Assembly: GCF_034670125.1 (NCBI RefSeq)
Contig: NZ_JAXMOC010000003.1
Span: forward strand, 1-64,000
Source of the DNA: Maricaulis sp034670125
GTDB taxonomy: Bacteria; Pseudomonadota; Alphaproteobacteria; Caulobacterales; Maricaulaceae
DNA: 64,000 nucleotides
Direction: 5' to 3'
Each line of letters begins with the position of its first letter. The first letter of the stretch is position 1. Of this stretch, positions 11,051 to 19,310 are shown one piece after another. The translations under genes and the position numbers were made by a program. Under the pieces are notes generated by a model. It saw only the letters and a list, made by a program, of their open reading frames with translations. It was not told where the DNA came from and did no database searches.

Positions 11051-11626
11051 CTAGAAGTAGTGGTGAACCGATCCGGTTGAGTGTCCCCAGACGCCACCGG
11101 CCTTGGCCCGTCCACGACGACGGCGCATGCGGTTCTGCATCACCTTGCGCACATCCTCGAGCGGCGGCATTTCAGTCGCTTCGGGCGCCTTGAGATCCTC
11201 GCGATGCGCGACAAAGTCGGCATAGGCTTCCAGTTCCGGCGCCAGGCCGCCGGCGACCAGCTCGATCATGATTGCGTCATCGATATAGCCAATGCCCGGT
11301 GTGGCGTCGGGAATCAGGTCTTCCGGGTCCGAGAAATAGGCCAGCGCGTTGAGCACGCGTTCGCGGTCATCGCCTTCCAGCTTCCAGTCGGCATCGTCCA
11401 GCATCCCGATCAACGGGCCGAGCTGGCCCAGACGGGACTTGACGAACTCTGGCGGATTGGACGCCAGCGCCTTGCTGATCATGTCCGCCACGCCAGCCGT
11501 AATGCGGCTTTCGTCCAGATCGGCACGGTCTTCGCGCGCCTTGTCGAGACGGTCCCGGAAAAAGGCGAGATCGGATTCGGACAGTTCGAACTCAACCTTG
11601 AGGGTCGGGGTGGACGGGTTGGTCAT
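11051..11626 (-). CDS. YkvA family protein (DUF1232)
   Basis: A 191-residue protein. The DUF1232/YkvA core is seen around residues 70-125 (GPLIGMLDD, then ALAYFSDPEDLIPDATPGIGYIDDAIMIEL), with the family's conserved DP.DLIPD...G..DD pattern. The N-terminal half is charged and helical, and the end is basic (QNRMRRRRGRAKAGG). The ATG at 11626 is followed directly by family-like sequence; the frame is open 121 codons upstream but antisense to another gene, so that is rejected. The molecular role is unknown. Convergent with the aminotransferase gene. Confidence 0.75.
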   Translation of the reverse strand: MTNPSTPTLKVEFELSESDLAFFRDRLDKAREDRADLDESRITAGVADMISKALASNPPEFVKSRLGQLGPLIGMLDDADWKLEGDDRERVLNALAYFSDPEDLIPDATPGIGYIDDAIMIELVAGGLAPELEAYADFVAHREDLKAPEATEMPPLEDVRKVMQNRMRRRRGRAKAGGVWGHSTGSVHHYF

Positions 11627-11839
11627 GGTAGCAGGGCACCTTTCTGAGGCCGTTGATTGATGGTGATCTTGTCTCACCTCACCCGACAAGGGAACAGCGG
11701 GAACAGCCATCCGTCCGTCCCGGGGGACACAAGCCGGCCCGGTCCGCTCGCGACACCGACCGATCCGCCCGTCATCCTTCCTTAACCGTAAACCCGATCT
11801 TCGCTGCACGATCCCGTGAAACGCGCGTAGGCTGCGCGC

Positions 11840-12058
11840 ATGAACATTGCTTTCAATACCGCCGCCACCGGCATGATGGCCGCCCAGTCGCACGCTGGCG
11901 ATGCCGCCCGTGAAGCCGTCAACAATGCGGCCAAGGGTGAGGACATCATCCAGGCAGCCGTGGCGCTCAAGAAAGCGGAAGCGGCCCATTCCGCTTCGGC
12001 CATGACCGCCCGGATTGCCAGCGACATGGCAGACACATTGCTGGACATCACCGTCTAG
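11840..12058 (+). CDS. Mini flagellar rod/hook-like protein (72 aa)
   Basis: A 72-residue protein. The first 20 residues (MNIAFNTAATGMMAAQSHAG) resemble the N-terminal helix of flagellar rod proteins. Residues 33-72 (GEDIIQAAVALKKAEA...TARIASDMADTLLDITV) follow the C-terminal pattern of FlgC/FlgG/FlgE (vdMI.aqraFeAN...I.tadeM...lLdi). The entire central domain of an axial protein is missing. It may be a flagellar accessory or axial protein reduced to its coiled-coil ends. It stands alone between convergent and co-directional unrelated genes. TTAACC half-sites of the CtrA type lie upstream near 11785. Confidence 0.6.
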   Translation: MNIAFNTAATGMMAAQSHAGDAAREAVNNAAKGEDIIQAAVALKKAEAAHSASAMTARIASDMADTLLDITV

Positions 12059-12069
12059 CCAAAGACCTG

Positions 12070-12088
12070 CCGGCCCGACCCGGGCCGG
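12070..12088. terminator. GC-rich hairpin after the mini flagellar gene
   Basis: CCGGCCCG (12070-12077) and CGGGCCGG (12081-12088) are perfect arms around ACC, starting 12 bases after the stop codon. There is no clear T-run, so intrinsic termination would be weak. Confidence 0.4.
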
Positions 12089-12240
12089 CCAGACTTCCGG
12101 TCGGTGGGTGGCCGGTGGGCGTCATCCCCTCGTTCACAGGTCCGCGATGGCCTGGTGTCCAAGCCGGGGGGATGACGAGCCCGCGCCATCACGGCGAAAC
12201 CAGCCTCGCAATTTGCCGCGAACATGCCTAAATCACCGGC

Positions 12241-12903
12241 ATGACCCATCCTGTAACTGTCGACATTGTCTCCGATCTCGTCTGCCCGTGGTGCTGGCTT
12301 GGCAAGCGTTACTGGGACCAGGCCATCAAGCTGACGGCCGACACTCCCGTCGAGACCGTCTGGCGTCCCTACCAGCTCGACCCGACGCTGGCCCGCGAGG
12401 GCCGTCCCTACAAGGACTACATGCGCGAGAAATTCTCCGGCGCCGAAGCGTCGGGCCGCTGGAAAGCCATGCGCGATCATCTCGAACAGGCCGGCCCGGC
12501 GGCCGGGATTGATTTTCGCTTTGACGACATCACCGTGCGCCCAAACACGCTGGACGCCCACCGGCTGATGCGCTGGGCGGGCGGACAGGGCCGTAGCGCC
12601 GAAATGGCGGAGGCGCTGTTTTCGGCTTTCTTCACCCAGGGGCGGGACATCGGCGACCGCGACACGCTGGTTGCCCTTGCCGCTGATGCCGGCCTCGACG
12701 GCGCCGTGACCGCCGACCTGCTGGCCAGCGACCGGGACGAAAAAGCGGTTTGGGACGAAGAACTGTTCTATCGCAAGCTCGGCGTATCCGGTGTGCCCAC
12801 CTATATTTTCAATGGCCGATTTGCTGTCTCGGGGGCCCAGGAACCGGCGGTGCTGGCCGATGCCATTCGCCAGGCCGTGAAGGAACCGGCGGAAACCGAA
12901 TAA
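12241..12903 (+). CDS. DsbA family oxidoreductase, FrnE-like
   Basis: A 220-residue thioredoxin-fold protein with the active-site motif CPWC (Cys15-Cys18) in SDLVCPWCWLGKR, a helical insertion (residues 60-150) and the cis-Pro segment GVSGVPTYIFNGRFAVSGAQ near the end. This is the FrnE/2-hydroxychromene-2-carboxylate isomerase-like group of DsbA proteins. There is no signal peptide, so it should act in the cytoplasm, probably as a disulfide oxidoreductase. It is followed 38 bases later by a MAPEG gene on the same strand, suggesting co-transcription. Confidence 0.88.
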   Translation: MTHPVTVDIVSDLVCPWCWLGKRYWDQAIKLTADTPVETVWRPYQLDPTLAREGRPYKDYMREKFSGAEASGRWKAMRDHLEQAGPAAGIDFRFDDITVRPNTLDAHRLMRWAGGQGRSAEMAEALFSAFFTQGRDIGDRDTLVALAADAGLDGAVTADLLASDRDEKAVWDEELFYRKLGVSGVPTYIFNGRFAVSGAQEPAVLADAIRQAVKEPAETE

Positions 12904-12941
12904 GTCCGTACGAACGGACAGGTCAAAGGGGAGAAACCATC

Positions 12942-13334
12942 ATGACCGGACTTGACGCATTCGCACTCTATACGGGGCTGAACGGACTGTTGCTGATCGC
13001 CCTCGCCTACAATGTCATCCGGCACCGGCAGCGCTCGAAGATCGGCATCGGCACAGGCAATGACGCCGAGCTGGAGCGTGCCTGCCGGGTACACGGCAAT
13101 GCGGTGGAATATGTCCCGGTCGCCCTTGTCATCATTGGCGCCCTGGCGATGACCAGTGCACCGACCTTCGTCGTCCATGGTGTCGGCATCCTGCTGACGG
13201 TCGGACGCGGTCTGCACGCCTGGGGTCTGCTGACATCGGCCGGAACGACACCCGGACGTTTCATCGGCACGCTGCTGACCTGGATCAGCATTGTCGCCGG
13301 ATCCGGCTTCCTGATCTGGACGGCGGTCAGTTGA
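12942..13334 (+). CDS. MAPEG family membrane protein
   Basis: A 130-residue protein with four hydrophobic segments. It carries the MAPEG signature-like stretch ELERACRVHGNAVEYVPVAL, where the R..HGN.vE motif lines the glutathione or catalytic site of the family, and a final GRGLHAWGLLTSAGTTPGR segment. It is closer to the YecN-type bacterial MAPEG proteins than the 9171-9590 copy. The ATG at 12942 follows AAAGGGGAGAAA; the frame is open upstream inside the DsbA gene, but that is a shadow. Likely co-transcribed with the FrnE-like gene, both thiol-linked families. Confidence 0.85.
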   Translation: MTGLDAFALYTGLNGLLLIALAYNVIRHRQRSKIGIGTGNDAELERACRVHGNAVEYVPVALVIIGALAMTSAPTFVVHGVGILLTVGRGLHAWGLLTSAGTTPGRFIGTLLTWISIVAGSGFLIWTAVS

Positions 13335-13374
13335 GCCATTGCCCGGCGGGGCCTCGCGGGGCTATAGCGCTCAC

Positions 13375-14736
13375 ATGACAGAGACGTTCAAAGCCCCCGA
13401 CCCCGCCGCCCTGCAAGAGATTGCAGCCGATCTTGTCGCCCGTGCCCTGAAAGCCGGCGCCGACAGCGCCGAGGCCTCGGTCGCCGAGTCGCGCGAAACC
13501 GAGCTTTCCGTGCGCGATGGCCGGCTGGAGGATATCGGCCGCTCGGAAAGCCTCGATGCCGGGCTGCGCGTCTTTGTCGGCAAACGCCAGGCCGGCGTTG
13601 CCTTCTCCGACCTGTCCGAAAAGGGCCGCGATTTCACTATCGGCCGCGCCGTGACCATGGCCAAGGCGGCACCGGAAGACCCTTACTCGGCGCTGGCCGA
13701 CCCGGCCCGCCTGTGCCAGTCACCGCCCGACATCGAGCAGTTCGAGGCCGGCGAATGGACGCCTGAAGAGCTGGAAGAGACTGCGCTGGCGATCGAGACA
13801 GCCGCCCGCGCGGTCGACGGCGTGACCAAGACCGATGCGGCGTTTGCCTCCTCCGGCCAGGGTGCCGCAGCCTATGCCACCTCGACCGGTTTCAATGCCG
13901 GCTGGAAGAAGAGCGTGTTCGGTTATGGCGCCAGCGTGATTGCCGGCCCTGACGATGCAATGGAGCGGGACTATGCCGCCACCAGCGCCCGTCGCCGCGC
14001 CGATCTGCGCGACCGGGTCGAGATCGGCCGCGAAGCCGGCGAACGCGCCGCCCGCCGGGTCAATCCGAAAAAGCTGCCCTCCGGCGTCATGCCGGTGGTG
14101 TTCGACCGCCGCGTCTCGACCACTTTCATCGGATCGCTGGCCGGTGCCGCGTCCGGCCCGGCCGTTGCCCGCGGCGTGTCCTTCCTGCGCGACAAGCTGG
14201 GTGAGCAGATCTTTGCGCCCGGTATCTCCGTGATCGACGACCCGCACCGCCCCTGGGGCCATGCCTCGGCGCCCTTCGACGGCGAAGGCACGGTCAACCG
14301 GCGCAGCGCCATCATTGAGGATGGCCGCCTGACCACCTGGTTCCTCAATTCCGCCGCCGCGCGCCAGCTCGACATGACCCCGACCGGTCATGCCCGCCGG
14401 TCAATGGGTGGATCACCCGGCGCCGGACCGACCAATTTCCACATGGAAGCCGGCACCACCAGCCGCGATGATCTGATCGGCGGCATCACCGAGGGCGTGC
14501 TGATCATGGAAATGTTCGGACCCTCCCTCAATTCCAACACCGGCGATTGGTCGGTGGGGGTCTCCGGCTACCGGATCAGCAATGGCCAGATCGACCATCC
14601 AGTCAGTGAGATCACCGTCGCCGGCAATCTGATCGACATCTATGCCCGGCTGATTCCGGGCAGCGATCTGGAGTTTCGGGGATCTGTTAACGCCCCCAGC
14701 GTATTTGTGGACGCCATGTCCGTCGGTGGCCTCTAG
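13375..14736 (+). CDS. pmbA: PmbA/TldE-type metalloprotease family protein
   Basis: A 453-residue protein of the TldD/PmbA (U62) family. It has the N-terminal domain with ARALKAGADSAEASVAESRE, and the C-terminal domain with GHARRSMGGSPGAGPTNFHM and TEGVLIMEMFGPSLNSNTGDWS. PmbA (TldE) partners TldD in processing modified peptides and degrading CcdA. The TldE subunit normally lacks the HExxxH zinc motif, and none is seen here. The ATG at 13375 is chosen; the preceding 12 codons in frame look non-coding. TldD is not in the window. DUF4170 and an MsbA-like transporter follow on the same strand. Confidence 0.92.
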   Translation: MTETFKAPDPAALQEIAADLVARALKAGADSAEASVAESRETELSVRDGRLEDIGRSESLDAGLRVFVGKRQAGVAFSDLSEKGRDFTIGRAVTMAKAAPEDPYSALADPARLCQSPPDIEQFEAGEWTPEELEETALAIETAARAVDGVTKTDAAFASSGQGAAAYATSTGFNAGWKKSVFGYGASVIAGPDDAMERDYAATSARRRADLRDRVEIGREAGERAARRVNPKKLPSGVMPVVFDRRVSTTFIGSLAGAASGPAVARGVSFLRDKLGEQIFAPGISVIDDPHRPWGHASAPFDGEGTVNRRSAIIEDGRLTTWFLNSAAARQLDMTPTGHARRSMGGSPGAGPTNFHMEAGTTSRDDLIGGITEGVLIMEMFGPSLNSNTGDWSVGVSGYRISNGQIDHPVSEITVAGNLIDIYARLIPGSDLEFRGSVNAPSVFVDAMSVGGL

Positions 14737-14771
14737 GGCCGGCGACAGACACCCCATTCAAGGAGCCCGGC

Positions 14772-15026
14772 ATGAGTGAAACGAAGATCAACAACCAGCT
14801 GCTGCACCTCGTCATCGGTGGCGAGCTGGCCTGCGTCGACCCGCAAAACTGTGAGTTCAAGGATCTCGACGAAGTCGATTTCGTCGGCGCCTTCGGCACC
14901 TATGCCGAGGCCCGGGCCGCCTGGAAGGGCGCCGCCCAGCGCACGGTCGACAATGCCCACATGCGCTATTTCGTCATTCACGCCCACAAGCTTCTCGATC
15001 CCGCGACCGAGAAGAAGGACGGCTAG
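14772..15026 (+). CDS. DUF4170 domain-containing protein
   Basis: An 84-residue soluble protein matching the alphaproteobacterial DUF4170 family by the pattern LHLVIGGEL...F.DLDEVDFVGAFGTYAEA..AWKGAAQRTVDNAHMRYF. It starts after a good AAGGAG site and lies 35 bases after pmbA and 15 bases before the ABC transporter gene. In related genomes this small gene commonly sits in the same neighbourhood as lipid A genes (recalled, not checked here). Function unknown. Confidence 0.85.
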   Translation: MSETKINNQLLHLVIGGELACVDPQNCEFKDLDEVDFVGAFGTYAEARAAWKGAAQRTVDNAHMRYFVIHAHKLLDPATEKKDG

Positions 15027-15041
15027 GGTCCGGTCCGCAGC

Positions 15042-16793
15042 GTGACAGGCGAGACCCCACCTTCCTCTACGGCCACACTCGGCAAGCGCCTGTGGCGTGA
15101 CTGGCTGTGGCGTCGTCCGGGTCTCGTCATCCTGGCGCTGGTCCTGTCGGCGATCACCGCCGCGGCCGCTGCATCCTATGCCGGGGTCATCGCCTGGACC
15201 TTCGACAAGCTGAACGCCGGCGCGGCAGACTTTTTCCCGCTCGCCCCACTGGCGGTGATTGGCCTTGCGACCCTGCGCGGTGTCAGCCTCTATCTGCAGA
15301 CCGTCCAGACCAACCGGCTGGCACTGAATGTCATGCAGGACCTGCAAAACGCCATGTTCAGCAAGCTGGTGCGGGCTGATTTTGCGCGCCTGCAGGCCGA
15401 GGGCACCGGCTCGCTGGTCTCACGCTTCACCAATGACATCACCCTGCTGCGCGAGACGATTGTCCGGCTGACCAACAATCTCATGCGGGACGTGTTGACC
15501 GTGGTGATCACGATCGGCGTGATGCTGAGCCTCGACTGGATGCTTTCCCTGCTGATCCTGGTCGTCTATCCGATCGCCGCCTGGCCGGTCATCCGGATTG
15601 GCCAGCGCCTGCGCAAGACGTCCTCCCAGGCCCAGACGCAGATGGGCGAAGTGACCAGCCAGCTGGAGGAAAGTTTTTCCGGCGCCCGCATGGTCAAAAC
15701 CTACGGGCTGGAGGCCTATGAAGCCGAGCGCGCCCGCAAATCTTTCTTCGACCGGCTGCGCTTCCTCCTGAAGATCACCGAGAACAAGGCCCGCATCGAT
15801 CCGATCCTGGAAGTGGTGGGCGGGCTGGCCTTTGCCGGACTTGTCGCCTTTGCCGGCTGGCGCATGCTCAATGGCGACACGTCGCTGGGCAATATCATCG
15901 GCGTTCTGACCGGAATCGGTGTGATCTCGCCGGCGATCCGGGCGCTGGGCACGCTCAACGCCGTGGTGCAGGAGGGCTTTGCCGTTCTCGAACGCATCTT
16001 CACCGTGCTCGACACGGACGAGACCGTGACCACGACCCTGGACGCCCCGGCGCTCAAGGTCAGCGACGGTGCTGTCCGTCTCGAGGGGATCAGCTTTGCC
16101 TATCCGGACGGATCGGTCGCCCTGTCCGACATCTCGCTCAAGGCCGAGCCGGGCCAGACCATCGCCCTCGTGGGACCGTCCGGTTCCGGCAAATCGACCG
16201 TGCTCAACCTGCTGCCACGCCTCTACGACGCCCAGACCGGCGCGATCATCATTGACGGCACCGAAACACGCTCGGTCTCACTCGCCTCCCTGCGCCGGTC
16301 GATGGCCCTGGTCAGCCAGGACGTGACCCTGTTCGATGATACGGTGCGGGCCAATATCGGCTTTGGTGACCTGGATGCCGGCGAAGACGCCATTATCGCC
16401 GCGGCCAAGGCGGCTGACGCGCACGATTTCATCATGGCCTTGCCAGACGGCTATGACAGCCCGGTCGGGCCGCGCGGCGGCAACCTGTCCGGTGGACAGC
16501 GCCAACGCCTGTCAATTGCCCGGGCAATCCTGAAAGACGCTCCCATCCTGCTGCTCGACGAAGCGACCAGCGCGCTGGATACCGAGTCCGAACAGCGTGT
16601 CCAGGCGGCGCTGGAACGGCTGTCGGAAGGCCGCACAAGCCTGGTGATCGCACACCGGCTTTCGACCGTGCGCCATGCCGACTGGATCTATGTGATGGAA
16701 GGCGGGCGCATCGTCGAAGAGGGCCGTCACGACGAGCTGGTCGCCCGCGACGGCCTCTATGCCCGTCTGTGCAGGGTGCAATTCGGCGATTAG
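15042..16793 (+). CDS. msbA: ABC transporter, fused permease/ATPase, MsbA-like lipid A flippase
   Basis: A 583-residue half-transporter. The permease domain with six hydrophobic segments (about 25-310) is followed by an ATPase with Walker A GPSGSGKST near 377, signature LSGGQRQRLSIARA near 482, Walker B ILLLDEAT near 503 and the H-loop IAHRLSTV. MsbA homodimers flip lipid A-core across the inner membrane. It lies just upstream of DUF374, waaA, lpxK and lpxL genes, supporting this substrate. It starts with GTG at 15042; the ribosome site is weak. Converges on the kinase gene with a 13-bp gap. Confidence 0.88.
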   Translation: MTGETPPSSTATLGKRLWRDWLWRRPGLVILALVLSAITAAAAASYAGVIAWTFDKLNAGAADFFPLAPLAVIGLATLRGVSLYLQTVQTNRLALNVMQDLQNAMFSKLVRADFARLQAEGTGSLVSRFTNDITLLRETIVRLTNNLMRDVLTVVITIGVMLSLDWMLSLLILVVYPIAAWPVIRIGQRLRKTSSQAQTQMGEVTSQLEESFSGARMVKTYGLEAYEAERARKSFFDRLRFLLKITENKARIDPILEVVGGLAFAGLVAFAGWRMLNGDTSLGNIIGVLTGIGVISPAIRALGTLNAVVQEGFAVLERIFTVLDTDETVTTTLDAPALKVSDGAVRLEGISFAYPDGSVALSDISLKAEPGQTIALVGPSGSGKSTVLNLLPRLYDAQTGAIIIDGTETRSVSLASLRRSMALVSQDVTLFDDTVRANIGFGDLDAGEDAIIAAAKAADAHDFIMALPDGYDSPVGPRGGNLSGGQRQRLSIARAILKDAPILLLDEATSALDTESEQRVQAALERLSEGRTSLVIAHRLSTVRHADWIYVMEGGRIVEEGRHDELVARDGLYARLCRVQFGD

Positions 16794-16806
16794 GCCGGCT
16801 TGCCGT

Positions 16807-18414
16807 TCAGGCCTCGCGGGCCTCATCACTCTCGATGCGGCGACCGACTTCCGGCAGCGTCACAGTGAATTTCGACCCGGCACCCGGCGCGCTTTCCACC
16901 GTGATGTCGCCACCCATAAGCTCGGCCAGCTTCTTGGCGATGGCGAGGCCCAGCCCGGTCCCGCCATTCTTGCGCTGCATGACGGCTTCGCCCTGGCTGA
17001 ACGGCATGAAGATGCGCGAAACAAGATCGCTGTCCATCCCGATGCCGGTATCGCCCACCTCGAAGGTGACGTCCCGCGAACGATCGGCAGCCTGGGTCAT
17101 CAGGCACCGCACCCGGACCTCACCGCGATCCGAGAACTTGACGGCGTTCGACAACAGGTTGGACAGGATCTGGCGGACACGTGCCGGGTCACCGACAACC
17201 TCGCGCTCGGCGACCGGATCGATTTCCAGGTGCAGGTTCAAACCTTTCTCCATCGCCTTCAGACGATAGGGTCCGGCCACCGTTCGCACCAGTTCGGCCG
17301 GATTGAAACTGTCCGGCTCGACTTCGAACCGGCCGGACTCGATATTGGCCAGATCGAGAATGTCGTTGAGGATGGTCAGCAGGGACTGGCCCGCCTCCTC
17401 GATCAGATTGACCATCTCGCGCTGGGACGGCTCCAGGTCTGTCGTCGCCAGCAGGGCCGACATGCCCAGCACGCCGTTCATCGGCGTGCGGACCTCGTGA
17501 CTCATCGTGGCCAGGAATCGCGATTTGGCGCGACTGGCTTCGGTCGCCTGTTGGCGCGCTTCGACCAGGTCGTGAATGTCGGTCAGCGCGCCAACCATGC
17601 GGACCGGGTCACCGTCGGGTGTCCGGACAGCTTCGCCGCGCATCCGGAACCAGCGGTGCAGGCCGCCGACCACCTTGAGCCGGACCGTCAGGTCAAACGG
17701 CCGTCCGGCCCGGAAATGAGCTTGCTGGGCAGACTGAAATCGCGGCTGATCATCGGGATGGACCAGGCTGGTGAAGGTTGGAGTGGCCGCTGTGAACTCG
17801 CGCGGCTGATACCCCAGCAGTTCGCGGCCACGAGCCGAAATGTAGATCTGATCCGTCTCGAGGCAGATATCGACAATGCCGTCCGACGTGCCCTTCATCG
17901 CCAGCTCGGCCCGGTCTCCGGACTCGGCGGCCAGGATTTCCCCCGTCAGGCGGCGACGGTAGTGATTGAACACCGCGAGCAGTTCCTCGGCGACGCTGGC
18001 CGGGCGCTTGAACATGGCCACCACGATCCCGACCGACTGCGCCCCGTTGTAGAGCGGCATGCCGACATAAGCCCTCATGCCCATTTCCTCGAGCATGAAA
18101 TCGCGCGGATAGCGCGCTGACACATTGTCCTCAAAGATGTCGGCGCCTGCGTCCATGACGTCGGAACAGGGCGTCCCTTTCAGCTCGTAACAGTAATTGC
18201 CGACCACCGCATTGCCGCAGGCGACCTTGAGCGTGCGCATGCGCGAATGCGTGGCGTCGATGCGGGCGATATAGAGACGGTCGGCGGCAAAGACTTCGGC
18301 CGTCTGCTTGACAAAGGCCTCGAGGAAAGCCGGACCACACTCGCGTGACAGCAGGAAATTGAGGCGGTTCAACCGCTCCTGCGTACAGTCCGAACGTATG
18401 GCCAGATCCGGCAT
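16807..18414 (-). CDS. GAF-PAS sensor histidine kinase
   Basis: A 535-residue soluble-looking kinase with no obvious membrane segments. Residues about 1-165 look like a GAF domain, and 185-300 a PAS domain (SLVHPDDQPRF... and GALTDIHDL). HisKA with SHEVRTPMNGVLGM (His near 302) and HATPase_c with N-box NLLSNAVKFS, G1 GDTGIGM and G2 GGTGLGLAIAKK follow. There is no receiver domain and no adjacent regulator gene, so it is an orphan. The GAF suggests a small-molecule or redox input. It is inserted on the opposite strand inside the lipid A gene block. Two TTAA half-sites lie just upstream. Confidence 0.9.
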   Translation of the reverse strand: MPDLAIRSDCTQERLNRLNFLLSRECGPAFLEAFVKQTAEVFAADRLYIARIDATHSRMRTLKVACGNAVVGNYCYELKGTPCSDVMDAGADIFEDNVSARYPRDFMLEEMGMRAYVGMPLYNGAQSVGIVVAMFKRPASVAEELLAVFNHYRRRLTGEILAAESGDRAELAMKGTSDGIVDICLETDQIYISARGRELLGYQPREFTAATPTFTSLVHPDDQPRFQSAQQAHFRAGRPFDLTVRLKVVGGLHRWFRMRGEAVRTPDGDPVRMVGALTDIHDLVEARQQATEASRAKSRFLATMSHEVRTPMNGVLGMSALLATTDLEPSQREMVNLIEEAGQSLLTILNDILDLANIESGRFEVEPDSFNPAELVRTVAGPYRLKAMEKGLNLHLEIDPVAEREVVGDPARVRQILSNLLSNAVKFSDRGEVRVRCLMTQAADRSRDVTFEVGDTGIGMDSDLVSRIFMPFSQGEAVMQRKNGGTGLGLAIAKKLAELMGGDITVESAPGAGSKFTVTLPEVGRRIESDEAREA

Positions 18415-18461
18415 CAGCCCCTCTCCCCTCCGCCTCCCTCAAGGCGGGAAGCTGAACGTGG

Positions 18462-18475
18462 TTAACGAGGGTTAA
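18462..18475 (-). promoter_or_regulatory. CtrA-like paired TTAA half-sites before the kinase gene
   Basis: On the minus strand TTAACCCTCGTTAA is a pair of TTAA half-sites 6 bases apart, 48 bases before the kinase start. The CtrA consensus is TTAA-N7-TTAAC, so the spacing is one base short. It is suggestive only. Confidence 0.3.
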
Positions 18476-18544
18476 TGTGACTCAATCCTGTGGAAAGAGT
18501 CGTCATATCTGATGAATTCACTGGTCATAAAAAATGGCCTCGCC

Positions 18545-19207
18545 CTACTCGCGGCGCAGCAGCTTGTCCGTCAGGAAGTTGCCCCACCAGCTCGACATGA
18601 AGCCCGCCTGGACCGCATCCCGGTCATAGACGGTCTCCACCCAGGTCATGAAGTCGGTTGGCGTGGTTTCATTGTAGGCCCGATAGCACTCGAAGAAATA
18701 GTCCAGCACGCCGGTCTTGCCGGCCTTCACATGCAGGTATTTCAGCGACAGGTGCTTGATGGCCTCATCATAGGGCAGCTTCAACTTGGTCAGCGCATAC
18801 AGCACCGAGATGATACCGGCCCGATCAGCGCCCGACTTGCAGTGGATCAGGGCCGGATATTCGATGGTCTCGAAAATCTTCACGGCCCGCTGCATGCGGT
18901 CGACATGCGGCGCCTCGCGTGAACCGAAGGGCATGTCGATCATGGTCAGGCCGTGTTTCTCACAGGCCTCTTTCTCGAGATCATAATAGCACACACCCGG
19001 CTGCGTGCCGCGGATGTTCAAAATGGTCTTGAACCCGTCCGCCGCCAATTGCTCCAACCGCTCCGGTGAGGGCTGGTTGGCCCGCCACATGCCACCACCG
19101 ACCTCGTGCATGTTGTGGAATTTCTGACGCAGGATGCCGTGATCCTTCCACAGATAATCCTGCCAGGCGCGCTCGCGGTCGGTCGGGTCGTTCAGGTCAT
19201 AGGGCAT
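18545..19207 (-). CDS. Dual-specificity/tyrosine phosphatase family protein
   Basis: A 220-residue protein with the CX5R phosphatase loop HCKSGADRAG (Cys123, Arg129) and an upstream Asp candidate in the FGSREAP loop region. The GMWRANQPSPERLEQLAADGFKTILNIR stretch is typical of the DSP-like family that includes bacterial lipid or inositol phosphatases. The ATG at 19207 is chosen; the upstream in-frame extension overlaps the divergent gene. It is divergent from the DUF374 acyltransferase gene and sits in a lipid A block. A lipid phosphate substrate is therefore plausible, though protein phosphotyrosine is equally possible. Confidence 0.82.
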   Translation of the reverse strand: MPYDLNDPTDRERAWQDYLWKDHGILRQKFHNMHEVGGGMWRANQPSPERLEQLAADGFKTILNIRGTQPGVCYYDLEKEACEKHGLTMIDMPFGSREAPHVDRMQRAVKIFETIEYPALIHCKSGADRAGIISVLYALTKLKLPYDEAIKHLSLKYLHVKAGKTGVLDYFFECYRAYNETTPTDFMTWVETVYDRDAVQAGFMSSWWGNFLTDKLLRRE

Positions 19208-19310
19208 GCTGGGCCTTTCGTCTGGCAGCGCATTTAGGCCGGTCTCGGCCTTGACGCAACCGCGCGCCATGCTTGACCTTTTGCCTCACCGGGGTGAGCA
19301 AGGGAGCATC

